Below, piece after piece: positions 8,699 through 16,927 of a stretch of DNA of 64,000 nt. The stretch lies in contig NZ_AP018441.1 of the NCBI RefSeq assembly GCF_009937975.1, forward strand, positions 5,952,001-6,016,000. The letters run 5' to 3'. The notes below the pieces were generated by a model. It searched no databases. It worked only from the letters and a program-made list of their open reading frames with translations, and was not told the DNA's origin. The DNA comes from Undibacterium sp. YM2 (GTDB taxonomy: Bacteria; Pseudomonadota; Gammaproteobacteria; Burkholderiales; Burkholderiaceae_D). Both the position numbers and the translations under genes were made by a program. Every line of letters begins with the position of its first letter. Within the stretch, counting starts at the first letter, position 1.

Positions 8699-10360
8699 AT
8701 GAATACCCTGCACTATGCCCACTGGCCGCAAGGCTTGCCGCATCACCTCATCGCGCCGGAAGCCAGCGTGTATACAAATCTGCAGGTGTCAGCGCTGCGT
8801 TACCCGGACAAGGCGGCGATCATCTTTTATGACACTGTCATCACTTACCGGCAATTGCATGAAGAAGTGCTGGCCCTGGCTGGCTATCTGCAAGAAGTAT
8901 GCGGCGTGCAAAAAGGCGACCGGGTTTTGCTGAACATGCAAAACAGCCCGCAATTTGTCATCGGCTTCTACGCCATCATGCGTGCCGATGCCATGGTCGT
9001 GCCAGTCAACCCCATGCTGATGACCGATGAACTCGCGCATTACATCGATGACAGCGGTGCCAGAACCGCGCTGGTCTCACAAGAAATTTTTGCACGCCTG
9101 CAACCTCTGCTGGGCCACAGCATCTTGCAACATGCGGTAGTAGCTACTTACTCCGATCATCTGACTGCGGCGACGACGCTGACCATTCCCGACTTTGTGA
9201 AGGCAGAACGCCAGGTGGCTGAGCAAGCTGGTGTCAGCAGCTGGCAAGCCGCCATTACCGCAGGCCATCAGCCGCGCCCCCATGCTGCCGGGCCGGATGA
9301 CCTGGCCTGCATGCCCTATACCTCGGGCACGACCGGCAAACCCAAGGGTTGCATACATAATCACCGCTCGGTCATGTTCAATATCGTCGGCAGCCCGACC
9401 TGGTCAGGCGCCATCGTCGCCACCCATGTGGCACTGGCAGTACTGCCCTTCTTCCATGTCACCGGCATGCAGTCTGTCATGAATGCCATGATTTATTGCG
9501 GCGGTACCCTGGTCATCCTGCCACGCTGGGACCGTGATGCTGCGGGACAACTGATCACCCGTTATGCCGTCAGCAACTGGACCCTGGTGCCATCGATGAT
9601 GATCGATTTTTTGTCGAATCCACGACTGGCCGAATATGATATTTCCAAACTGACCCGGGTATCTGGTGGTGGCGCGGCCATGCCTGCCGCCATCGCACAG
9701 AAGCTGCTGGAATTGTCAGGACAGGTGTATATGGAAGGCTATGGCCTGTCAGAAACCATGGCCCCGTCCCACCTGAACCCGCCACAACGCATGAAGCAGC
9801 AGTGCCTGGGCATGCCCTACTTCAATGTTGATTCCCGCATCGTCGATCCAACCACGCTGCAGGAAGTCAAACAGGGAGAAACCGGCGAAATCTGGATACA
9901 CGGCCCGCAAGTCTTCCAGGGTTACTGGAAAGACCCGCAAAAAACCGCCGACTCTTTTGCTGAACTCGATGGCAAAAAATTCTTCCGCTCCGGCGACCTC
10001 GGCTATATGGACCCGGAAGGCTTCTTCTTCTTCACCGACCGCCTGAAACGCATGATCAACGCCAGCGGCTTCAAAGTCTGGCCCGCCGAAGTCGAATCCA
10101 TGATGTACCAGCACCCATCAATACAAGAATGCTGCATCATCGCCGCCCACGATGCCTACCGAGGCGAAACCGTCAAAGCCGTGGTTGTCAAAAAACCGGG
10201 CAGCGATGTCACTGCCGAAGACATCATGAACTGGGCACATGAAAAAATGGCCGCTTACAAAGTGCCCAAATTTGTCGAGTTTGTAGATAGTCTGCCGAAA
10301 TCGGGGACGGGGAAAGTGATGTGGCGGACACTGCAGGAGAAGGAAGCGGCGAAGAAATAG
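8699..10360 (+). CDS. AMP-dependent acyl-CoA synthetase (fatty acid CoA ligase type)
   Basis: The start ATG at 8699 has TGGAGA 6 bases upstream; an in-frame extension to 8585 runs through a hairpin repeat and is rejected. The 553-residue enzyme activates a carboxylic acid as acyl-AMP and transfers it to CoA. Motifs in order: the P-loop-like PYTSGTTGKPKG, the substrate-pocket stretch LPFFHVTG, GYGLSET, the adenylation hinge SGDLGYMDPEGFF-TDRLKRMI, and the catalytic Lys in PKSGTGKVMWRTL. Fatty or aromatic acid substrates cannot be told apart by eye. The gene stands alone and is followed by a composite repeat. Confidence 0.9.
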   Translation: MNTLHYAHWPQGLPHHLIAPEASVYTNLQVSALRYPDKAAIIFYDTVITYRQLHEEVLALAGYLQEVCGVQKGDRVLLNMQNSPQFVIGFYAIMRADAMVVPVNPMLMTDELAHYIDDSGARTALVSQEIFARLQPLLGHSILQHAVVATYSDHLTAATTLTIPDFVKAERQVAEQAGVSSWQAAITAGHQPRPHAAGPDDLACMPYTSGTTGKPKGCIHNHRSVMFNIVGSPTWSGAIVATHVALAVLPFFHVTGMQSVMNAMIYCGGTLVILPRWDRDAAGQLITRYAVSNWTLVPSMMIDFLSNPRLAEYDISKLTRVSGGGAAMPAAIAQKLLELSGQVYMEGYGLSETMAPSHLNPPQRMKQQCLGMPYFNVDSRIVDPTTLQEVKQGETGEIWIHGPQVFQGYWKDPQKTADSFAELDGKKFFRSGDLGYMDPEGFFFFTDRLKRMINASGFKVWPAEVESMMYQHPSIQECCIIAAHDAYRGETVKAVVVKKPGSDVTAEDIMNWAHEKMAAYKVPKFVEFVDSLPKSGTGKVMWRTLQEKEAAKK

Positions 10361-10372
10361 GTTTGAAGTAGC

Positions 10373-10830
10373 TCAGGTCGTGGTGTCGTTGGTTTTGACG
10401 TTGATGTTGTTTTTGACGTCGATGTTGTTTTTGACTTTTGCAGTTCCCATGTGTAGCCGCCGATTGTGCAGTACAGAAAATGGAAACAGAAGAGCCGCTG
10501 TTTGAGGTGTAGCAGGGGTTTCGGACAGTATGCTGTCCGCCTGCGTAACGGCATGCGCTTGCAAGCGCATGTTCCTAAGGGCAAGGCCGAAGCGAGTTTC
10601 GGATCTTCCCATTTTCTGTACTGCACAATCGGGAACCCCGCAGGGGCGGCTACGCCTGGGTCGCCTTTCTTTGAATTCTTTCTTTGGCGACGCAAAGAAA
10701 GAATTTCGGCCGCCGGGCCGAGACCCGGCCTGGTTCCACGAAGGGTAATCGCTTTAATCAAAGTACGACAATGCAACAAACGACGCTAGGCTCCTGCCTG
10801 CGCAGGAGCGACGAATCTGAGATTGCCGCG
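10373..10830 (+). repeat. composite intergenic repeat, copy 1 (long form)
   Basis: Begins with short tandem units around GTTGTTTTTGAC (10390-10440), then a hairpin with 23-bp perfect arms (10461-10483 and 10609-10631), then a second hairpin built on TTCTTTCTTTG/CAAAGAAAGAA (about 10673-10705), then a GC hairpin GCCGGG-N6-CCCGGC, then a shared tail (TTCCACGAAGGG...). Copy 2 at 21465-21800 has the same order. Copy 1 carries about 80 extra bases inside the first hairpin loop with two further palindromes (CGGACAGTATGCTGTCCG and CATGCGCTTGCAAGCGCATG). Open frames here translate the repeat itself and are not believed. Confidence 0.85.
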
Positions 10831-11055
10831 TATCTTATGATTGCCGTTCATCGACAGAACCCCATCCTCATCCCAACCTTCTCCACCGCGCCGCTTGCAA
10901 GCGGCTTAGAGATTCATGGCACAAAGCTACGCTTTGCGAATTCCCACGAATCTCCTTGAAGGAGAAGGAGCAAAACCTATGCTGCCAATATAAAGAAATT
11001 GAACTTGCCTCAATTCAATTAAAGTTTGACCTCGACCAGTGCAATGAGCCTTGGC
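10831..11055. other. intergenic region with small palindromes
   Basis: Between the composite repeat and the minus-strand thioesterase. Contains short palindromes GCCGCTTGCAAGCGGC, CAAAGCTACGCTTTG and CTCCTTGAAGGAG near 10890-10970. No supported gene. Confidence 0.4.
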
Positions 11056-11601
11056 TCAAGGCAAAGGAAAAATCAAACATGTCGTCGTTGCATGCGCATA
11101 AACCTTCCCCGCCGCATCCACAATGCGCCCCTCAGCAGTGCCTACCTGCTTGCCCACCTGAATGACCTTGCCCTCAGCCCGCACAGGCCCGGTCTTGGCG
11201 CTCATGGCACGGATCAGATTCACCTTGATCTCCAGCGTGGTATAACCCACACCTGCTGGTAACATTGATTGCACGGCACAGCCAACGGCAGAGTCCAGCA
11301 GGGTACAGAAATAGCCACCATGCACACTGCCCAGCGGGTTGTAATGCTGCAAACCCGGCGTACCCTGGAACACGATGCGGCCAGCTTCACCTTCTACCGG
11401 GATGAAATCCAAAGTCTTGCCTATGTGGGCGACCGGGTATTTCCCTTCGAGGATGCCACGCAAGAAATCGATACCGCTGACGGCTTTCAATTGATCCAGC
11501 CCTAGCACGCCGGGTTCTGCCATGCGGGCGCGGACTGTAGCTTCCTGTTCCTGCCATTGTTTCAAAATCGCTGCTGCATCACTCTTTGCCTCACTCATCA
11601 T
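11056..11601 (-). CDS. PaaI-family hotdog thioesterase (second of pair)
   Basis: A hotdog-fold acyl-CoA thioesterase of about 181 residues. The segment NPLGSVHGGYFCTLLDSAVGCA holds the HGG motif and the acidic residue used in this superfamily; TTLEIKVNLIRAM and the closing strand THATTTCLIF-like region complete the fold. The start ATG at 11601 overlaps the stop of the upstream thioesterase (ATGA), so the two are translationally coupled; a second Met follows at once. Probably hydrolyses aryl- or acyl-CoA esters in the cytosol. It has an N-terminal helical extension of about 50 residues before the fold. Confidence 0.85.
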   Translation of the reverse strand: MMSEAKSDAAAILKQWQEQEATVRARMAEPGVLGLDQLKAVSGIDFLRGILEGKYPVAHIGKTLDFIPVEGEAGRIVFQGTPGLQHYNPLGSVHGGYFCTLLDSAVGCAVQSMLPAGVGYTTLEIKVNLIRAMSAKTGPVRAEGKVIQVGKQVGTAEGRIVDAAGKVYAHATTTCLIFPLP

Positions 11602-12065
11602 GCATCCTTCCGGGGAAATAAAATCATTTGGGTACAACGGAACAGGGCAATCGTCTTCCCCTCATAACTGACTATGGCATCCCAGACCTGGGTCGTGCGG
11701 CCCAGGTGCACGGCAGTGGCGACCACGCTGATGGTGCCGGCGCGGGCGGTGCCCAGGTGATTGGATTTCAGTTCAATTGTCGTAAAACTCTGTGCCCCTT
11801 CAGGCAGGCTGGCGACGCAACCATAACCGCAGGCGGTGTCGGCCAGGGTCACCACGCTGCCTGCATGCAGATAGCCATTTGGGGCCAGCAGATGTGGCAG
11901 AACCGGCAACTCCGCCGTGACTTTGCCTTTTTCTACCGCCAGGATATTGATACCAAGGTGACCGGGCAAAAATTTGGCACCAAACTGGTTCAGGCGTTGT
12001 GCCTGTTCTTCTGCTGCTGTATTAGTGGCAGTATCTGCTGAGGACATCATTTTTCCTTTGCTCAT
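11598..12065 (-). CDS. PaaI-family hotdog thioesterase (first of pair)
   Basis: A 155-residue hotdog protein with LAPNGYLHAGSVVTLADTACGYG, where Asn/His/Gly and the later Asp or Glu form the usual active-site stretch, and TTIELKSNHLGTAR in the central strand. Start: ATG at 12065 has GGAAAG about 8 bases upstream; ATGs at 12050 and 12047 preceded by AAAGGA are alternatives. It overlaps the next thioesterase by 4 bp. The pair may form a heteromer or have different acyl preferences. It is divergent from a GlxA-type regulator that could control it. Confidence 0.85.
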   Translation of the reverse strand: MSKGKMMSSADTATNTAAEEQAQRLNQFGAKFLPGHLGINILAVEKGKVTAELPVLPHLLAPNGYLHAGSVVTLADTACGYGCVASLPEGAQSFTTIELKSNHLGTARAGTISVVATAVHLGRTTQVWDAIVSYEGKTIALFRCTQMILFPRKDA

Positions 12066-12152
12066 ATAAACTACTTTCCAGGCTACATTCTAGGTATTGC
12101 AGGAAAGCGCTGACAGTGTCAGTATTGACTCTTTTGATGCAGATTACGACAA

Positions 12153-13181
12153 ATGGCACATATCGAAGTCTGGCTTTACCCTCAATGCATGGCATCTGCG
12201 GTCACTGGCCCGCTGGATGTGTTTGCGGTCGCCAATGCCATCTGGTCGCTGAAGAACGTCGATGATGTAGATCCCCTGTTCACCTGGAGCACCCATTCCA
12301 TCGATGGCAAGCCTGTCATGACACCTGCCAGGGTCAGCCTGGGTGCCGATGCCTGCATACGTGCTGACAGCAAGGCTGACATCATTTTATTACCCGGTCT
12401 GTACATGGAAAACGGTGTTACCGGCCTGACCAGCAGCATGCATGCGATGCGTGAACTTTTCCCCATATTGCGAACCAGACACGCACAGGGCTGTGTACTG
12501 GCCGCCAATTGCAGCGCCACCTTCTTGCTGGCAGAGGCTGGTTTGCTGGATGGTGGCCATGCAACAACAACCTGGTGGCTGGAAAGGGCATTCAAGACCC
12601 GTTACCCAGAAGTCAGCCTGCGCCTGTCCGAAGTACTGGATGAATATGAAAATATCCTGACCAGCGGCGCCGCTACCAGCTTTTTGAATCTTGCCTATCA
12701 CCTGGTGGAGCGCTTTGGTGGCCAGGATATCGCCAGCGGTGTCGCCAAGACTTTGCTGATAGATGCCAACCGCACTTCGCAAATGCCGTATATGCAAATG
12801 CTGAGCCTGACCCAGCAAGATACCCACCAGCATGAAAACATCCTGGTGCAGCGTGCCCAAAAATGGCTGAGCCTGCATCATCACCTGCCTTTTCGCCTGC
12901 CTGCGCTGGCCCGGCATCTGGCAGTCAGTGAACGCACTGTGATACGTCACTTCCATCAGACGCTGGATACCACACCAGCCACCTACGCCCAGCAAGTCAA
13001 GATGGACATCGCCAAGCGTCTGCTGGAAACCACTACCCTGACACTGGAACAAGTGGCAGAACGCACAGGTTATAGCGACCCCAGCTCATTCCGCCGTCTG
13101 TTTAAAAAACACTCAGGCCTGTCACCAGCCAGTTATCGCGAACAATTCAGGCCAGCAAGACGCCTGGCAACCAGCACCTGA
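12153..13181 (+). CDS. GlxA-family transcriptional regulator (DJ-1/PfpI + AraC HTH)
   Basis: The N-terminal half (about 1-190) is a DJ-1/PfpI-like amidotransferase fold with the nucleophile-elbow Cys in LAANCSATFLLAEAGLL, probably a ligand-binding domain here. The C-terminal 100 residues are an AraC double helix-turn-helix: LARHLAVSERTVIRHFHQ and LEQVAERTGYSDPSSFRRLFKKHSG, ending with the family signature SPASYREQF. The protein likely activates a nearby promoter in response to a small molecule. The divergent thioesterase pair is the nearest candidate target. Confidence 0.9.
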   Translation: MAHIEVWLYPQCMASAVTGPLDVFAVANAIWSLKNVDDVDPLFTWSTHSIDGKPVMTPARVSLGADACIRADSKADIILLPGLYMENGVTGLTSSMHAMRELFPILRTRHAQGCVLAANCSATFLLAEAGLLDGGHATTTWWLERAFKTRYPEVSLRLSEVLDEYENILTSGAATSFLNLAYHLVERFGGQDIASGVAKTLLIDANRTSQMPYMQMLSLTQQDTHQHENILVQRAQKWLSLHHHLPFRLPALARHLAVSERTVIRHFHQTLDTTPATYAQQVKMDIAKRLLETTTLTLEQVAERTGYSDPSSFRRLFKKHSGLSPASYREQFRPARRLATST

Positions 13182-13278
13182 GAGCCAGGCTACAAATTTC
13201 ATACAAAAAAGTTAAGGAAATTCGCTTTAATTTCCATGGGGAAATTATTACTGAGGCTTTTCTGGATATAATCTTTGC

Positions 13279-13863
13279 ATGCACAAGCTACCCGGAAAAA
13301 GAAAAGTCTCGTATGGCGCTGAAACTATAGCGCCAGAAGCGCCCGTTTCCCTGAAGGATGTGGCCCCTGAAGAAGGCCTCCTGACACCGCCCCTGACGGC
13401 CCCGGACTTGGCTGATACCATCCTGGTGCAGGATACTCCCCCGTCAGAAAACCCGGTCATCTCGGATACGCTGGCCAAGTTCAATGTGGTAAAAACGCAG
13501 TTATTGCGTTCTCACACCCGCTATCTGGTCAAATGGGAAGTGACACTGACGCATGAACTGGGCGGTAAAAAACTGAGCTATTACGGCAGGGTCAATGATA
13601 TTTCCGAGAATGGTCTCAGCATGTTCTGTGACTACAATGTCTTCTTCAACGGGAAAGTGAAGCTGGTCATGACGCTGCCACCGCTGAACGTGGGCATGCA
13701 GGCGCAGAAAATAGAAGTCGAGAGCAAGATGGTTTACACCATACTCTCGCAATTCTCATTCCGCATCGGCCTGGAGTTCCTGAACTTCCATGCCGGTGAA
13801 AAGAAAATCCTGATGGACAGGCTGGAAAGCAGCAATGCCGCACTCAGACCCGGCAATGCTTAA
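13279..13863 (+). CDS. PilZ-domain protein
   Basis: A 194-residue protein with an acidic, Pro-rich N-terminal region of about 75 residues and a C-terminal PilZ domain. Both c-di-GMP contact motifs are present: RSHTR (RxxxR) and NDISENG ((D/N)xSxxG). It should bind cyclic di-GMP and pass the signal to a motility, adhesion or polysaccharide target. It stands alone, convergent with the next gene. The GGDEF-EAL protein at the left of the window works on the same messenger. Confidence 0.88.
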   Translation: MHKLPGKRKVSYGAETIAPEAPVSLKDVAPEEGLLTPPLTAPDLADTILVQDTPPSENPVISDTLAKFNVVKTQLLRSHTRYLVKWEVTLTHELGGKKLSYYGRVNDISENGLSMFCDYNVFFNGKVKLVMTLPPLNVGMQAQKIEVESKMVYTILSQFSFRIGLEFLNFHAGEKKILMDRLESSNAALRPGNA

Positions 13864-13880
13864 ATAGCAAAACACAAACG

Positions 13881-14630
13881 CTAATCGCCACCTCCACCAC
13901 AACCGCCGCCGCAACCCCCGCTACAGCCCGAACTGTCACCGCCGCTGTCGCCACCACCACTGTCTGCATGACTGCCATGGCTGCTGTGGTTACTTTGGTG
14001 GCTGGAATCACCAAAATCATAGACCGGGTCGCTGCTACTGCCGCCATCACTGCCTGCATAAAAGTCACCACCGCAATACACCGTGCCATCCCCATTCTTG
14101 CGCAGGGCGCTGCAATCGGGTGCGTAGCGGAAACCATCGGCGATATTCCACTTCGCATCAAGTGCAAACAGTAGTGGCAAACGTGTCGCCCGGCGCGGAT
14201 TGATATTTTCTTCGAGACAGGCAAACCACCAGGTACGGCGCAAACCTTCGTTGCCACGCTGGCTGGCACCCAGGACCGCAGCCGGGGTGTGATGCATGTA
14301 GCGGCCAAAAGCTTTTTTACAGAATTGCTCGTAGTTTTTTGTATAAAGTATAAATTCATGCCAGAGATCATCGACCACTTGTGATGGCATGGAAATATGC
14401 TTGAAACCGGATTTCAGATACACCAGGAAAAACTGTCTCAAGGCACGGGCGACCAGTTGCTGGTCTTTGACGTTCAGATCGGGACGTTGTTTGTGTAGTC
14501 TTTCCAACAGTCCGGGCGGAAACATGTAGGTACGTATATAGTCAGCCTGCGCCGCCCGGCGCCAGCGTATCCAGACAAACATCAGACTGGCAACCAGCAC
14601 AAGTACAACAACGCCAAATAGTAAGTGCAT
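13881..14630 (-). CDS. glycine-rich domain-containing (GRDP-like) membrane-anchored protein
   Basis: Start taken at ATG 14630 with GAGGG upstream; a TTG at 14645 adds five residues. The protein begins with one transmembrane helix (LLFGVVVLVLVASLMFVWI), then a conserved cytosolic region with VDDLWHEFILYTKNYEQFC and FGRYMHHTP, which is the signature of bacterial and plant GRDP-like proteins, and ends in a Ser/Gly/His then Cys/Gly-rich tail. The family function is not established; the invariant Trp-His and Cys-His positions suggest a metal or catalytic site. The tail is low complexity. Confidence 0.7.
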   Translation of the reverse strand: MHLLFGVVVLVLVASLMFVWIRWRRAAQADYIRTYMFPPGLLERLHKQRPDLNVKDQQLVARALRQFFLVYLKSGFKHISMPSQVVDDLWHEFILYTKNYEQFCKKAFGRYMHHTPAAVLGASQRGNEGLRRTWWFACLEENINPRRATRLPLLFALDAKWNIADGFRYAPDCSALRKNGDGTVYCGGDFYAGSDGGSSSDPVYDFGDSSHQSNHSSHGSHADSGGGDSGGDSSGCSGGCGGGCGGGGD

Positions 14631-14838
14631 CGGGCTTGCCCTCAATCAATAGAATTTAACAAAATCTTGTGCCATGCATGCTTTGCGGCAAAGCAATTTT
14701 GGCATAGTATGGATACAAAGGTATATCGTACCGGCAAGCCAGACAGCACCGTAGCTTATTCCAAGAGCGGTAAGAGATACCAGATTTTCTCTTCCCCGAT
14801 CTCTGATATGTTGTTTTATGAAAAATATTTTTTCTAAG

Positions 14839-14977
14839 AACCTGCTTACGATCTGTAGCGAGCGTGCGTCAGCGGGATGAAGAGCAGCGCAAAAAGCGGA
14901 ATGTACTCTAGTACATTAGCATTTTGAGCAGCACATGAGTCCCGATCACGCTCGCGCAGTAAGATCGTAAACAGGTT
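14839..14977. repeat. 139-bp nested inverted-repeat element
   Basis: Outer arms of 16 bases (14839-14854 and 14962-14977) match with one mismatch; inner arms AGCGAGCGTG and CACGCTCGCG pair next; the centre is the perfect palindrome ATGTACT-CT-AGTACAT (14901-14916). The core GTACT-NN-AGTAC is shared with the hairpin at 8581-8679. The rest of the 557-bp gap (14631-15187) holds no supported gene apart from a doubtful 42-codon frame at 14709-14837. Confidence 0.75.
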
Positions 14978-15187
14978 ATAAGGGGCTGATCTGAAATCTT
15001 GTACTTCATTCACATGATTGCCTGGAGTGACACAAGCCATAAATGGCATGATGAAATCAAGGCTGTCGCTGGCATACAGCTTGCATATTGCCATTCAGCC
15101 TGATCATCACAGTAAGCGCAATACCAGGCAAAGATTTTATATAGGCACGACCTCGTAGTAACTGAACTTCTTTGTGGGAGATTCACT

Positions 15188-16876
15188 ATGAATTTGCGTC
15201 ACTTGCGCATAGGTACCCGACTTGCTGTGGGCTTTGGTGTGATACTGGCTAGCCTGGTACTCATCCTCATCATCGATGGCATCTTCAGTGCCAACAACCG
15301 CAAGGAAATGGTTGCAGGCCTCGAACTCTCCCACAGTAAAAGCGAACTTGCGGCCACCATGAAAAGCAGCATGCTGGAAGGCGGTATCGCCATACGCAAC
15401 ATAGGCTTGCAAACCGACCTCGGGGAAAGCGACAAACAGAATGTCATCTCCAAAAAACAGCAAGCCCGCTTTGCTGAAGCCAGGGGCAAACTCGTCGCCC
15501 TGGGCCTGAGTGCCGAAGAGAAAAAAATCATTGATGCAGTTTCTGAACTCGACAAGCAAATTGATTTTCCCATCAAGGAAGCGATGAAGATGTTGCTGGC
15601 CTTCAACGGCGAAGATGCCGTCAAGCTGATCGCCACCCAAGTTGATCCATTGCAACAAAAAGCCATTTTGGAAATCAACAAGCTCGTTGAAATCCAGAAC
15701 AAAGCGGCCTCTGAACTGTCTGCCACGGCAGAGAGCAAGGGCAAGCAACTGACCTTTACCCTGTTTGCCATTGGTGCGGTCATCCTGTTATTTGGTGCAG
15801 GCTTTTCCATCTTCATGACGCGCAGTATCACCACGCCCCTGCGCGATGCAGTTTCCATCGCCAAACGTGTGGCCGCAGGCGAACTGTCTTTCCGTGAAGC
15901 GGCGGACGGTACCGATGAAATCAGCGAGTTGCTCAATGCCCTGAAGGAAATGAGTGATAACCTGCATAACATCGTCAGCGAAGTCAGGCAGGGTACAGAC
16001 GCTATCGCCATTGCTGCGGTAGAAATCTCTACCGGCAATTCCGACCTGTCTTCCCGTACGGAGACCCAGGCCGGGGCGCTAGAAGAAACCGCCAGCTCCA
16101 TGGAAGAAATCACGGCCACCGTCAGGCACAATGCCGACAATGCCAGACAGGCTAATGGCCTGGTCACCTCGGCGTCAAACTTTGCCATCAAGGGTGGTGA
16201 AGAAGTCGGCAAGGTGGTGCATACCATGAACTCCATTAAGGAAAGCTCACGCAAGATTGTTGATATCATCAGCGTGATTGACGGCATTGCCTTCCAGACC
16301 AATATCCTGGCCCTGAATGCAGCGGTGGAAGCTGCCCGCGCCGGTGAGCAGGGCCGTGGCTTTGCGGTGGTGGCCTCAGAAGTGCGCAATCTCGCACAGC
16401 GCAGCGCCAGTGCCGCCAAAGAGATCAAGACCCTGATAGGTGACTCGGTAGAAAAAGTTGATGCCGGTGGCAAGCTCGTTGATGCAGCGGGCAAGACCAT
16501 GAATGAAATTGTCAGCTCGGTCAAACATGTGGCCGACATCATGTCCGAGATCACCGCAGCCGGGCTGGAACAAAGTTCAGGTATAGAAGAAGTCAACCGA
16601 GCCATAACCCAGATGGATGAAATGACGCAACAGAATGCCGCCCTGGTAGAACAGGCAGCCGCAGCGGCAGAAAGCATGGAAGAACAGGCCAACAACCTGG
16701 CCAGGGCAGTATCGGCCTTCAAACTCGATAATTCCAGCAATACCGTGCGCAGGGTACAGCAAGTGCAGCACGTACAAGCGACTCCCGTGCGTAACGACTA
16801 TACTGAAGACGAACCCTCCTTAATCAAGGCAACTGCTGGTAAACTAGTGAGGGCACTGGGTTTCAATAAAAATTAG
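15188..16876 (+). CDS. methyl-accepting chemotaxis protein (4HB-type sensor)
   Basis: A 562-residue chemoreceptor. An N-terminal transmembrane helix (LAVGFGVILASLVLILII) is followed by a helical periplasmic domain of about 150 residues resembling the four-helix-bundle MCP sensor, a second membrane helix (FTLFAIGAVILLFGAGFSIFM), a HAMP domain and a long signalling coiled coil. The hairpin tip that contacts CheA/CheW reads IDGIAFQTNILALNAAVEAARAGEQG. Methylation sites lie in the flanking helices (for example ETQAGALEETASSMEE). GGGAG precedes the ATG. No che genes are adjacent; the HDOD gene follows closely. Confidence 0.95.
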   Translation: MNLRHLRIGTRLAVGFGVILASLVLILIIDGIFSANNRKEMVAGLELSHSKSELAATMKSSMLEGGIAIRNIGLQTDLGESDKQNVISKKQQARFAEARGKLVALGLSAEEKKIIDAVSELDKQIDFPIKEAMKMLLAFNGEDAVKLIATQVDPLQQKAILEINKLVEIQNKAASELSATAESKGKQLTFTLFAIGAVILLFGAGFSIFMTRSITTPLRDAVSIAKRVAAGELSFREAADGTDEISELLNALKEMSDNLHNIVSEVRQGTDAIAIAAVEISTGNSDLSSRTETQAGALEETASSMEEITATVRHNADNARQANGLVTSASNFAIKGGEEVGKVVHTMNSIKESSRKIVDIISVIDGIAFQTNILALNAAVEAARAGEQGRGFAVVASEVRNLAQRSASAAKEIKTLIGDSVEKVDAGGKLVDAAGKTMNEIVSSVKHVADIMSEITAAGLEQSSGIEEVNRAITQMDEMTQQNAALVEQAAAAAESMEEQANNLARAVSAFKLDNSSNTVRRVQQVQHVQATPVRNDYTEDEPSLIKATAGKLVRALGFNKN

Positions 16877-16927
16877 CGGATTGTGGGGAGCAGCACCCTG
16901 CCTGAGGTCTGCTCCAACAAACACATT

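Noticed and set aside
10385..10440. Possible CRISPR-like tandem repeat
   Set aside because: Units are short, contiguous and without spacers; they belong to the composite repeat.
10466..10789. Small proteins read from the composite repeat (also 21548-21772)
   Set aside because: The two frames resemble each other only because the DNA repeat does; hairpin arms dominate, and neither has a ribosome site.
14709..14837. 42-codon frame MDTKVYRTGKPDST
   Set aside because: Composition is protein-like but there is no ribosome site, and it is too short to support without comparison.
15199..16740. Long minus-strand frame over the chemoreceptor gene
   Set aside because: Shadow of the coiled-coil codon pattern; Ser/Ala-rich product, no ribosome site or family likeness.
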